From Phycomyces blakesleeanus NRRL 1555(-) (lineage: Eukaryota; Mucoromycota; Mucoromycetes; Mucorales; Phycomycetaceae), in the NCBI RefSeq assembly GCF_001638985.1, contig NW_017265166.1:1-64000 (forward strand): a DNA stretch of 64,000 nucleotides. Reading direction: 5' to 3'. Shown in pieces: positions 47,501 through 56,593 of the stretch. The stretch's first letter is position 1, and each line of letters opens with the position of its first letter. The notes beneath the pieces are model-generated. The model was not told the DNA's origin, searched no databases, and worked only from the letters and a program-made list of their open reading frames with translations. Both the position numbers and the translations under genes were made by a program.

Positions 47501-48609
47501 TTTTGGGCATCGTTTATGCTTTGGCTAAATTCCATAAGTTCTTGTGGGGTAACAAGTTCACGTTGTACACGGATCACAAGGCTCTCACGTACCTTCACAC
47601 GCAAGAAATTGCCAACCCTATGATGATAAACTGGCTTGATGTACTCTGCGACTATACTTATGACATAGTCCACCGCCCTGGCATTGACAATGTATTGCCG
47701 GATGTTTTATCGCGCCTTTTCACCTCGGAAAAACCGCTGGGGGAGGGTAAAACCGTAGAAATCTCTACGAAACATCCAACAAAGGACAGAAAACACAAAA
47801 CACATGCCATTCAACGCATGCATAGCACAAGTGACATGATAACACCACCGGTCAAAGACAGACAGAATCTGCTCGACCAAGCACATCTACTTGGCCACTT
47901 TGGCACAGATGCCATAGTAAATGCTATACACAGTGACGGACTACACTGGACTAATCTCAAGCAAGAGGCAACAGAAACAGTAAAGCGCTGCTTGAATTGC
48001 CAACGGTTCAATGTCTCAAAACACGGCTATCATCCGCTGAAGCCTATTACAGCCAGTCAACCAGGTGAACACTGGGCCATAGACTTAGCTGGCCCATACA
48101 CCACCTCGCACAATGGCAATCATTACATGCTAGTAATGGTTGACATCTTTTCCCGATTCTGCATACTCCGCGCAATTCCAGATAAGACATCTTTAACAAT
48201 TGCAAAACAACTCATTCAAATCTTTTGCGACTTCGGCCTACCCAAGGTTTTACAGTCAGATAATGGTACCGAGTTTGTCAACGAACTCGTCAAGACTTTC
48301 ACAAATACAGCAGGAATTGATCATCGGCTTGTAACACCCTATCATCCGCGAGCAAATGGAGTTGCTGAAAAATGGGTACACACAGCCAAGGAAGTCATCA
48401 ACAAGAGAACACAGGGAGCAAAGCGAGACTGGGACATATACATCCCAAGCACACAGCTAGCCATAAATAGCAAACATGCTAAGCTACATGGCACACGCCC
48501 ATTCACTCTAATGTTTGCAAGACAACCAAACGATTTTGCTGATTACAGAAAAACAGAGAGCACGCACAACGCTCCTAACAGTCTACCAGATATGAAAAAA
48601 AAGAATTGA
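44515..48609 (+). CDS. gag-pol polyprotein of gypsy element
   Basis: 1364 codons, open from ATG to TGA. Order: gag-like capsid region (residues ~90-290), Ser-rich linker with two Cys/His knuckle-like motifs (CSLHGKGNHDTEDC at ~340 and CRWCGEVWSHKHRC at ~382), aspartic protease (ALVDTGATISSVS, ~489), reverse transcriptase (DLKSAFHRFKI and the FVDD active site at ~805), RNase H (LVATDASNTGIGAVLY, ~952; LYTDHKAL), HHCC integrase zinc finger (~1122-1163), and integrase core with the Asp-Asp-Glu set (WAIDLAGPY, SDNGTEF, NGVAEKWVH). All catalytic residues appear intact. The frame stops early in an A8 run, so the integrase C-terminus and chromodomain fall in the next frame. Confidence 0.97.
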   Translation: MSSEQTTSNSPVLTAQSDLSMMEAPVNNQVINHADRTLQAIDRLREMLATCSSALADAIEHNMPEENKNSIRQTIAATEGDLVMLISAHGHLVRSSPVQAEQTAPQSRLVPRELPVFQWQGNEWDHTQKVYASIEECLDKFEDVLHSYSMDLNVDWHRLLPIVLSREQRSWFDNYLRSSPELPWSFARDAFIKAYGINDLERRVQLTHELMLMRMRTTESVSNYTDRYQRVRREADVADNMQAAIAYTSTLLPELARQVSLLQVNMPREKRDTIDKAASLARSIYSTVFLTARSNEPVARAHTLGSEQVSRTSSSSSAGRSSGSSRENAQSRERSTHKRCSLHGKGNHDTEDCRILKNALATKGGNRVEKAPHANKYVGSAPCRWCGEVWSHKHRCSSVSGSSSSSGSASGSPRGSAPHFAVRSIHTVTNDSTPSDASSSEDDQSMVMDFEQCSTCKYTSTHTDHNKRSTHSYLVPISLEEEKLWALVDTGATISSVSTKICSKLGWPTIPRNGKIVLATNNAIAHRLGVTKPIKVFYNNKHIIYSFEVLDLAENIDVSIGTDLMPSLGIHLLGLAESWYGSNTPQTPTPIAEIEKPNNAPAGTPTEHSQFMKALLPFIKANEAIPITSFCTVKESIVRLPTPPGQVVYRRQYPIALQLVPLMAKHINQWLTDGTIQRAPVNTKWNSPLTFAPKKDEFGNPTGKRPCLDPRAINTLLPDDRFPLPLISELFHRLRGATIFTTLDLKSAFHRFKIYEDDRHKTTFTFEGNQYMFRGCPFGLKPLSSKFQRVVNLIYHDTPYVTAFVDDIVVFSTNMSDHVKHVQTAIQKLTDVNLILNPQKCHFAQTSVSLLGFTVSTRGIDLDARKVHNATMWPQPKSGKDTQRFMGLVNYFREHIPNLSQLSSPLDKLRNADSLHGLWTEEQTQAFSKLKIALTHAPVLSHPDTTQPFLVATDASNTGIGAVLYQIIDNQYRYIGFMARSLSKSERNYPVTKRELLGIVYALAKFHKFLWGNKFTLYTDHKALTYLHTQEIANPMMINWLDVLCDYTYDIVHRPGIDNVLPDVLSRLFTSEKPLGEGKTVEISTKHPTKDRKHKTHAIQRMHSTSDMITPPVKDRQNLLDQAHLLGHFGTDAIVNAIHSDGLHWTNLKQEATETVKRCLNCQRFNVSKHGYHPLKPITASQPGEHWAIDLAGPYTTSHNGNHYMLVMVDIFSRFCILRAIPDKTSLTIAKQLIQIFCDFGLPKVLQSDNGTEFVNELVKTFTNTAGIDHRLVTPYHPRANGVAEKWVHTAKEVINKRTQGAKRDWDIYIPSTQLAINSKHAKLHGTRPFTLMFARQPNDFADYRKTESTHNAPNSLPDMKKKN

Positions 48610-48613
48610 ACAA

Positions 48614-49174
48614 ATGGAGACTGTCGTATTCCCAGCAATCTGCGAACGCATCAAAGCTACACAAGCTGCTGATAAAGGAAAACACGACAAAGACCATAAA
48701 ATAATAATGGAGTTCCCGAACGACAGCAACGTGATGATAAAGAACATATTAAGAAAGTCTAAGACGGACCCAAGATATGAAGGACCATTCACAGTCAAGG
48801 GCAGAACAAAGGGAGGCAGCTACATTTTGCAAGACGAAACGGAAGCACTTCTATCACGAAACATCCCACCTTCGCAGATAAAGCTGATCTCACAAGATAC
48901 TGTTATATCTCCAGATAGCTTTTACGAGATACAGGCTATCATTGATCATCGTCAAGAAAAAGGCGACTACCTTTACAGAGTGCGCTGGAAAAACTATGCA
49001 CCAGATCAAGACACTTGGGAGCCCACAAGCAATTTCAACGATCTGAGCATAATTAACAAATATTGGCAAAGACGAGGTCCAGAGAAACCCACCAATAAAT
49101 CTACAATTATACATAACAAGCGTACACATCCAACACAAGAGCCTACACGCTTTAGCAAACGTACACGCAAATAA
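48614..49174 (+). CDS. Integrase C-terminus and chromodomain, +1 frame relative to gag-pol
   Basis: 186 codons beginning at METVVFPAICERIK. It includes the GPF-like integrase tail (RYEGPFTVKGRTKGG) and a chromodomain at residues ~100-150 (FYEIQAIIDHRQEKGDYLYR, then VRWKNYAPDQDTWEP). Chromodomains of chromoviruses direct integration to marked heterochromatin. The frame is reached from gag-pol by skipping one base in the A8 run at 48595-48602. Either a recent one-base expansion or a translational frameshift separates it. Confidence 0.93.
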   Translation: METVVFPAICERIKATQAADKGKHDKDHKIIMEFPNDSNVMIKNILRKSKTDPRYEGPFTVKGRTKGGSYILQDETEALLSRNIPPSQIKLISQDTVISPDSFYEIQAIIDHRQEKGDYLYRVRWKNYAPDQDTWEPTSNFNDLSIINKYWQRRGPEKPTNKSTIIHNKRTHPTQEPTRFSKRTRK

Positions 49175-49229
49175 ACAACAGCAACATTGCAGACACATAT
49201 ACCTCCGCATGCAATTCAAACGGTTGTAC

Positions 49230-49247
49230 CAACCTGGAGGGGGGTAA
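49230..49247 (+). promoter_or_regulatory. Polypurine tract
   Basis: GGAGGGGGG lies 3 bp before the 3' LTR (49248), the expected site for plus-strand priming by the gypsy reverse transcriptase. Confidence 0.85.
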
Positions 49248-49650
49248 TGTTGTATCCAACATAATCGTAGATTTAAATTAAAAGTACAGACACTCAATAA
49301 ATACGTACATTGAGTTACCGACAACTAGTAACGATACTAAAAGATATACCTTCCCTTATACAAGGAAATTACGTAAAGAACATACTAAGACAAATACTAA
49401 GACTCTAGTCAATAACACTAAAAACATAAGAACTAAATCATAGAAGATAATGGTAGAGAAACAGACATTACATGATATCATCATATCATCACCAAGCTAA
49501 ATACAATGTCTATATAAACGCACAATACTAATAGCAATAGAACAGCATCTCTTTTCTGATTCTTGCACTTCTTCTAATAAAACAAAGTCTCACCGTACTC
49601 TCGTCTGCACTCGTTTTATTTTATATCTTATTTTTACCTCATACATAACA
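49248..49650 (+). repeat. 3' LTR of gypsy element
   Basis: 403 bp, same length and ends as the 5' LTR. The flanking GACTT follows at 49651-49655. Confidence 0.97.
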
Positions 49651-50387
49651 GACTTTATCAAACACAATTTTTGTTCCTTCTCCAAGGCTTTCCACCATTA
49701 GCCGATGCTTGCGATCTGCAACCTGTACAATTTATAAATATATTATAACCAATAAATGCATAAAATAGTATAGAATAAACTTACCAACTCGTCATATCAC
49801 TTTTTTACTTTAAGGGTAACTGTCTTCAGTTTACCCAAGGAAGTACCAAGAGAATGCTTGAGAGAAGAATGGGCACTTTCTGCACGGTTCGACGTGCGAT
49901 TGCCAAAATGGGCATGTTTGTAAACATACATGTTCACCCAGTTTTCCTTGTCTTTCATTTTTCTGATAAAGTATATTAAAAAAAACACGATTTTTTATAG
50001 TTAAATACTGTTTACATCAAATTTAAAAAATTTATACGTACTTCTCAAGAAAAGCACTAGCAGCTTTTCCTTGGTCTTTGCAATTTTCCTTTGCAAATTC
50101 AAGGTATCCATTTGTTTCGTTTTTTACTTCTTGATGTGTAATGCATTTTAAAGCAATTCGGTCAAGGAATTCTGACAGCTTATCTAACAGGTCTCTCTTT
50201 TTGCTACTCTCGTCTCCCTTCATCATCAGAAGCAATTGCTTTTTAAAGTTGTCTTTGATATGCTTATAGCACAACAACTGCTTCAACTCAGGAAAGACTT
50301 GAGTAATAGCATTTCTCAATGCTTTTTCATTGTCCGTGATGAAAACATCTGGGAGAAGTGTTGTTTGTTTGTCGTTGCTGCTGTTGC

Positions 50388-50438
<51 letters not shown>

Positions 50439-51405
50439 CATCGGGCCAGACTGCATCACGGAGACAGCTAAGCATCCAGAGATAATTTTCTTCTGTCTCA
50501 TGCTCTACCCAAGCACCGGCAATTGGATACGTCTTTAAAGTGGTACGAGGGTTTCTACTCACATTGCTAGTACCAACAATGTTGACATAAGTCATTTGAT
50601 GACTATTTGTCTTATATGTGGCATCAATAATGATAGTCTCAAGCATTCTTCGTGCCTCATTGATCGCATCCTGATGCACAAAGAAGACCATATTCACTTG
50701 ATTGTCTTCTGTATTACCAACAGAATACCTGACATGGAAGTCAAGATCTTGCAGAGTGGTGATAAAGTCAAACATCTCCTTTTCTTTTTCCGATTTTCCG
50801 AAATGTTGCTTTATATTAGCAATGTCATGGCGAACAATGTTTGTATATCCATTTATCTTCAAACTGTTGAAGATGGTGGATACATTGTCATTGTTCTCCA
50901 GATGCTTAACCACAAGCGCCATTGCCTCAGGCGAGAGCTTGCGGTGCATAGCATATGCTCTGTGGTCTTCTTTGATGGGGTGATTATGCTCTGTCTCACG
51001 GGAGCGCACAGTGAGCTTTCCGCCCTTCTTGGTGTTGGCATACATGAAGCAAGAGCAGCCATGCTTCTGCATGTCTTTTTCGCGCTTTCTCTCCCATCCA
51101 GGAAGAGTTTCACCCATAACTGATGTTTTGGAAGCAACCTTCTCGGCTTTTCTGATATCTCTATATTCGCCAGAGTGCTTGCAAATCAATTTGATGCGAG
51201 AGCTTGATGCATATTCAGTAGTAAGAGCAATGTTATGCTTGACACCATATGCTTTGGCAGCTTCTTGAACAGCTACGACTGAAGAGAATTCTCTTCCAAC
51301 AAGAAAAATTGAGTTGAACTCAGTCAAGGCAGCATTGTACTTCTTCGACGTCACGCTAACAATGACAAAGTCGTTGGTGTTGTTGATGTTGTTAATGTTG
51401 CTCAT
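49651..51405 (-). pseudogene. MULE transposase, FAR1-like and DDE domains
   Basis: Start chosen at 51405 (MSNINNINNTNDFVIVSV). The longer open frame to 51621 runs into the terminal repeat. Exon 1 (51405-50042) has a FAR1/WRKY-GCM1-type N-terminus (IKLICKHSGEYRDI, CSCFMYANTKKGGKLTV), then the MULE core with IIIDATYKTN (first Asp, ~residue 260), a poly-Asn tract and FITDNEKALRNAI (second Asp, ~356), then CYKHIKDNFKK. Exon 2 (49972-) continues HFGNRTSNRAESAHSSLKHS (catalytic Glu). An in-frame TGA at 49797 stands where W is expected before YDEL. The gene is then cut by the gypsy element and continues at 44061. Confidence 0.92.
50388..50437 (-). repeat. GTT/AAC trinucleotide repeat coding poly-Asn
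   Basis: About 16 GTT units on the plus strand (AAC on the coding strand) encode a poly-Asn tract between the two Asp blocks of the MULE transposase. It keeps the reading frame. Confidence 0.95.
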
Positions 51406-51485
51406 GTTAAATGTCAAAAAATAATTATGCGCTGATGTTGTAGTAAAAAAGGGCAGTGATTTAATTGGCAATCTGGAGGGTAATT

Positions 51486-51799
51486 TATCTGATCCCCCCA
51501 AAAAAAAATGCGTGTAACATGCAAAACTAATTATATGTGACGTCACATCTAATTCTTCAATTTGCTTGCTTTTGCATGTCTTATCAGTGCTCAATTTGTT
51601 GGTAACACTCCCAAATGTCAATTATAGGTGACGTCACGTTTAATTCTTCAATTTGGTTGCTTTTGCATGTCTTATCAGTGCTTAATTTGTCAGTAACACT
51701 CCCAAAGGCCAATTACAAGTGACGTCACGTTTAATTCTCCCTTTTGGTCTTTTTTGTATATCCGACCCTAATTTTTCTTGCATGTCCATATCATTGCCC
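51486..51799. promoter_or_regulatory. Right MULE terminal repeat with three CRE-like sites
   Basis: TGACGTCA palindromes at 51538-51545, 51629-51636 and 51720-51727, exactly 91 bp apart, each in a repeated context of GGTGACGTCACGTTTAATTC type. This repeat lies upstream of the transposase start (51405), so it probably doubles as its promoter. Confidence 0.85.
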
Positions 51800-53014
51800 T
51801 AAATCATTGGGAACATCCGCGTCACGCATAACCCTGGTACAAGGAATAAGTTTCAGTGATCTTTGCTGTTCTTTTGCTACAGCATAATCGTCAAGACTTT
51901 CCAAGAGTGTTTGAAACTATTTTTTTTTCACATTAATTATTTTTCATATATCAATTGATCTCTAAGTATATTACCTCATCACTTCTCCAGCTAGAGTAAT
52001 GAGCCTTCAGGCGTTTACTGCCCACTGATCTAGTTGTCTCATCGTCTGTCTTACCATCAGACATTGCTGCCTTTGAAGGACATGAGCATAATTGTCTCTT
52101 TTCATAACCGTATTAATAGCTTCTTTGTTTTCAAGGTAAGCTACAGAATGCTGGCAAAGAAGCTGTACATACATTTAAAAAATAACAGTGAGTATTAAAT
52201 AATATATATATACATATCTAATTAGACACTTACTAACAAACCACGCTAATGTCTTCTTGATGCAGTTCTTTTTCTGTTTGCAGATGAAGGCGTTCTGCGG
52301 GACTCATGGACCTGGTTGCAAAAATGGTTTTTTACCATACATGCAAGTTCACTTGTAAGTATGCCAGCAGATTGGGGTTGGATCTGCAAATATGCAGTTA
52401 GAGCTAGTGCAAGACCATGGTTATAGCCATCTGTAAAGTAGCTTATAAGGACCCATTCTGGCTTTGTGGCATTTGCAGCTACTTTTCTTCAGTCACTACT
52501 GCTGAAGTTCCACTTTTTCAGATACCCATTGATCAATTTCTATGAGAAAAGTGTTAGATGTCTTGACCATTATTCTCAAATCAAATCTTATTGAGATTGC
52601 TGGATATCTCTTTCCAGGCACATAATCATCTTCCATCAATGATGAAAGACCAGTGACCGCTTCAATGTCTGATGTAACATTGTATCTGGAAGCAGTATTC
52701 TGGACAACAGTTTGACCAGAAACAATATTTGCTACTGTTTCCTGAAGACGAGTTGTGATATCATTGGACTTGGTGATACTGGTGGCCATGCTTGCAATTT
52801 GGTCTGTAAGACTCTTCATCTGAGCATTAAGACTGGCCAGCATTGCCAGAACTGGATCGGCCACATTATCATCAACATGGCTACCTGCCGGTCTCATGGT
52901 AGGTGTATACATAACCAATGTCAGACCAGTATTGTTGTTGGGCATGATGTTACGTGCAATAGCCGCATGCACAAAGTTATTCTCAGAGGGACTGTTAGAG
53001 GTGAAGTTGTTCAT
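51800..53014 (-). pseudogene. D2 accessory gene, main part
   Basis: Colinear with D1: first exon 53014-52496 (172 codons then TAG), an intron near 52225-52165, and further exons reading AYLENKEAINTVMKRDN and, in a shifted frame, SSWRSDE with a GTAATATAC donor near 51975. The last exon runs from about 51918 (FQTLLESLDDYAVAKEQQRS) into the MULE target site. The SSWRSDE/GTAAT boundary matches the RPDWRSDE/GTAAT boundary of the A' accessory gene, supporting homology. Frame breaks make it non-functional. Confidence 0.75.
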
Positions 53015-54829
53015 TTTCTATATAGAATCAAATATTAATATATGTTAGCTAATGAAATAAGCTTGACACAGTTTCTGTTGAATTTATACATACAAATAAA
53101 GAAGGTGATTGAGAGAGGTTAATTAAGTAAAGTTGAATCCCTATTTATTACAAATTTTCAACTATAGTAATTATTTAAACTACATATGTTTCAATTCGGA
53201 GAAGTATATATCTTTGGGTAAATTAATCACCTTTTTTTTGAAACATTGTTTATCTGCCGCTTTTCTTTGGAATCTATATATTTGAAGTCAAGTTATTTTC
53301 TTTCTTTCTTTTCTCTTTTGCACTTTTTGACACAAATATATGGTAAAACATTTTCCTTTTTTTTTGCTTCTTTGTTTTACTTTGATGTTTTACTTCTTTA
53401 CTCACCACTTTTTGTCTTCCAACAGTTGGACAAGTTATATATTTCTTTTTTTGGTAAAGTATCTAACTAGAGACATGCCAATAAATACATGTTTACTTAA
53501 GTATTTATTATTTACTAATAATGCCAACAATATAGATACCATTATATCCTTTTGATGCCACCCACAATAATATTCACATCTCATATTGTGGTATGTCTTT
53601 ACAAAATACATGTATTCTAACTTTGCTTTTATATCCATCTTTTCTTTGTAAACATTATTCAATTAGGTCCGAGTATTATTTTCTTAGAACAATAACATCT
53701 GGTAAGTTTTTTTTAACAAGCAAATCATATATACACTCATTATAAACAATACTAAATGTGATATCTTTTGGTAGCAATTAGCACACCAAGAGCTTTAATC
53801 TCGTAGTATTTACTAGCTGTCAATTATTAGTTTATGACAATTGTATCAAGCCCATAAGTATCAATTTTCTTATATTTTATTTTCAATAATATCATTTAAT
53901 ATATATATCTTTCTTTTCTTGTGTTATATAGTTGACTATCTCTTCAAGTAGATATTAGTGTAAGTGCTTTAAACAATAACAGTTCAATAGTATATGGTAG
54001 AAAGTATTGTTATAATCAATAGTTTTACAAAATGAATGTACTAAAAAAACTAGAATACTCGTCAAGAAAATATTCTTTTTCAAATATCAAAATAAACAAA
54101 ACAAAAAAAAATTTACTCAAAATAATACAAAACCGCTTCCTTAAAATGTATGATTTCTCAAATGTGAAATGCTAAGAAATATACTTTTCTACAAATTTGT
54201 GCTATAAAACCATAAATTAATATACAATGAAAAAAGAGAAAAATGTTCCTGCTAAAGAAATATTTATGTCTGATTCAAAAATGAATGATCTCCCACAAAT
54301 TTTATATAATAAAAATATAATTGTCCGCAAATTCGTATCATAAAACAAAAAATAAATATACAATGAAAGAAGAGGAAAGTGTACCCACTAAAGAAGTATT
54401 TTTAATGGCTTAAAATGAATGCTTTCCTATAGATTTTATATGATAAAATACATTTTCCCACAAATTTGTATTATATAACTAGAGAAAAAATATACAAAAA
54501 AATATAGGGAAAGTATAGATGCGAAAACAGTATCCATATCTGGTTTTTTTTAGATTAAATAAAGATCTAAAATGGAATATAATGACTACATGTATCAAGA
54601 GCACAGAGTATACACTCCTTATTTCTATTCAAATACAATTAATGGACTAAGAAGTGTTATTGTTACTCAGTAAAACAATACTTACTTCATGATTTTAAAC
54701 TTCTATCTATCTGGTATAAGTATACTAGATATTTCACGGGTAACATTCCTAAAATTACACAGAAATCGCGGCTTTAAACTCAATATTTGCATACTTTCTA
54801 CTCAATAAAATCATATAATTTTTGTAGTG
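53015..54829 (-). other. 5' region of element D2
   Basis: 1.8 kb leader from the CACTA terminus to the accessory gene, matching 24628-26442 of D1 in reverse. AT-rich, no convincing coding sequence. Confidence 0.6.
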
Positions 54830-55843
54830 CAGTGGTCTCATCATAGTCATCTAATAAATCACTGTTCAGCAAAAAAAACAGGTTATTATCTATTTCAATA
54901 TTGCATTACTAATTTTTACTTACAATAGAATGTGATCATTACTATATTCGTCTTTGTCAGAGATTTCATGGCCGTATATGTCCTGAGAGTTTTCAATAAC
55001 AAATTCCATTGGAGCAGGTCCATTATTACTGTTCAGATTGGTAGTGGCATTGCTTGCAGAAGAAGAAGGGTCATCAAACATAGCAGGTCTAATGTGAAGT
55101 TTTATAGAATAAAATCAACAGTAAAAAGATTGAGACGTATATAAGAATACTTTGAGACTGTATATAGGTTGTCTTTATTAAAGAATACAAAGTTGTCCTT
55201 TTTATATCAAAACACGATTTGCTTTGTCAGTCACATCTTAATTTCTTAAGTCTGAGTTCATTTAGATATTAGAGAGCTGGTACTGCTATGTTTATAATTT
55301 AATCTAATTGCAGTGTCCTCATATTAACTCAGTGCTTACTGAGCTGTCATAATTACAGTACTTACTGTAATTAATTATTGGTCTTATTGATTTACCATAA
55401 GTAAAATAAATAAATTATTCATTTGTTTTTGTAATGATAGCTGTTTTACGATAATAATAGGAATATGTTCTTAGATGTAATAAATCCAACAACCAAGTGT
55501 CTGGATCACCACATCTAATGTTAAGATATGCTCAATTTCAGCTTTACATTACATAGTATTTTTCATCCTACTTTTAGGATTAACTTACCTTCTTTTCAGA
55601 AGTTTCTCATACTCCCCCATTATGTTTGGATGTTTTTTTGTATAATGTCTTCTGAGGCCTTGCAAGAACCCTAACACTCTTTCGGTTTTGCAGATGGTGC
55701 GCACAAATGTTTGGTTGTCTGTAGTCATTGGTGTGAGAAATGTGTTCCTCTTTGTTGTGAAGTGATTTTCCATGTTTAAAAATCTTTGGAACAAAAGATG
55801 TAGAAAAATGTAAACTAATTCGAGGTGCCATATCTTTAATCAT
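54830..55843 (-). pseudogene. Plavaka-like transposase C, N-terminal exons
   Basis: First exon about 55794-55585 (FLQGLRRHYTKKHPNIMGEY, resembling the C2H2-like N-terminus of Plavaka/CACTA proteins, with one frame ambiguity upstream), a GTAAGT donor, then an intron whose acceptor (CATTAG) overlaps the target duplication of a solo LTR. The second exon (about 55087-54925) is Ser/Asn-rich then acidic (PSSSASNATTNLNSN, EISDKDEYSNDH). A third short exon (DLLDDYDETT) runs into the D2 terminus. It joins segments at 36629-38046, 34986-36096 and 28358-28657 as one gene. Confidence 0.7.
55093..55513 (-). mobile_element. Solo LTR X in gene C intron
   Basis: 421 bp, TGTGAAG to ACCACA on the plus strand, with perfect TCTAA duplications at 55088-55092 and 55514-55518. 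Same family as 10848-11816 in element A. Confidence 0.95.
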
Positions 55844-56593
55844 GCAAAAAATTACTGCTAAAAAAATAATGTGATATAATGTGAGCTAATTTTTTTTTGT
55901 TTACTTGTTTTCTTCTTTTTCTTTTTTTTCTCATGACTGAAAGATAAGTTTCAAGCAAAATCTAACAAGATAATAGCATCCATCATACCAAACACCCTCA
56001 GTAAGTAATATATTTATTATGCCCTACTTCATATTGATACTAATATATATATTTTATTAGATTATATGGAGATTCCAACATGAGATTGTATTAGGAAGTT
56101 ACTTTAAACTATGCCAAGCTGTCTGTCATAGTATTATAACGTATCTACTCCTAACATAACTAAACAAGCAGTCTTTTCCTTTACTTCTGTTAATAACTTC
56201 ACCCTCATCTCTTTAGGTAAGTCTCATATATCACTGTCTGTCTAGTATAAAAAGGTAATTTACCATATTATTTACTTCAAAGGTCATAACACTAATACTT
56301 TGTTTCTGTTTAATAGTTGTTCATTTTGACTTTTACTATGTCTATCTCCCAGTCCATTGCATAAGAGAGGCTGTTATACTAGACTAGCTACTAGTATATA
56401 GAACGTATAATTCTAGTACTATTTTTTATTGAAACATTTTTTTTGAAACACATTTTTTGAAACCCTATAATTGCAATTATTGGACCCCCCATTTTTCAGA
56501 TTTTTTGTATCCATCTTTTTTTCTATTTATAGTAAATTCGAGCAGATACTTCATATTTCACTTTAGGAAATTTTCGTCAGACCAACTTTAAAT
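55844..56593. other. Spacer, no gene seen
   Basis: AT-rich DNA between gene C and the MULE at 56594. No terminal repeat of element C was recognised here. Confidence 0.5.

Larger units (their letters stand above)
44062..49650 (+). mobile_element. Ty3/gypsy chromovirus, full length (5589 bp)
   Basis: Two 403-bp LTRs (44062-44464 and 49248-49650) starting TGTTGTATCC and ending CATAACA differ at one base that I can see (T at about 44120 against C in the other copy). A perfect 5-bp duplication GACTT flanks the element. Inside are a single gag-pol frame, a chromodomain segment in another frame and a polypurine tract just before the 3' LTR. The near-identity of the LTRs makes this the youngest insertion in the window. 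It interrupts the MULE gene. Confidence 0.98.
42158..51799 (-). mobile_element. MULE with transposase-SWIM-OTU gene, split by gypsy element
   Basis: Long terminal inverted repeats of about 310 bp at 42158-42470 and 51486-51799, flanked by a perfect 8-bp duplication TAAATCAT (42150-42157 and 51800-51807). One gene on the minus strand runs from 51405 to 42746. Length without the gypsy insertion is about 4.05 kb. The terminal repeats each contain three ~91-bp direct repeats with TGACGTCA palindromes. Confidence 0.94.
38184..54829 (-). mobile_element. CACTA element D2, hosting a MULE and a gypsy element
   Basis: The right terminus is CACTACAAAAATTATATGAT read on the minus strand from 54829. The left terminus is decayed: near 38184 the sequence GACTATAAAAAG followed by AATTATATGCTTTTATT resembles the subterminal D sequence, but no exact CACTA end or TSD is seen. 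It has the usual two convergent genes: accessory on minus (53014 to 42114) and Tnp2 on plus (38610-41641). The MULE at 42158-51799 is inserted in the last accessory exon. Without nested inserts D2 would be about 7.0 kb. It lies inside gene C. Confidence 0.82.

Noticed and set aside
44797..49324. Antisense ORFs across the gypsy element
   Set aside because: All overlap the gag-pol or chromodomain frames and lack motifs of their own.
50236..51268. Plus-strand ORFs opposite the MULE gene
   Set aside because: They are antisense shadows of the conserved FAR1/DDE reading frame, including a poly-Val stretch opposite poly-Asn.
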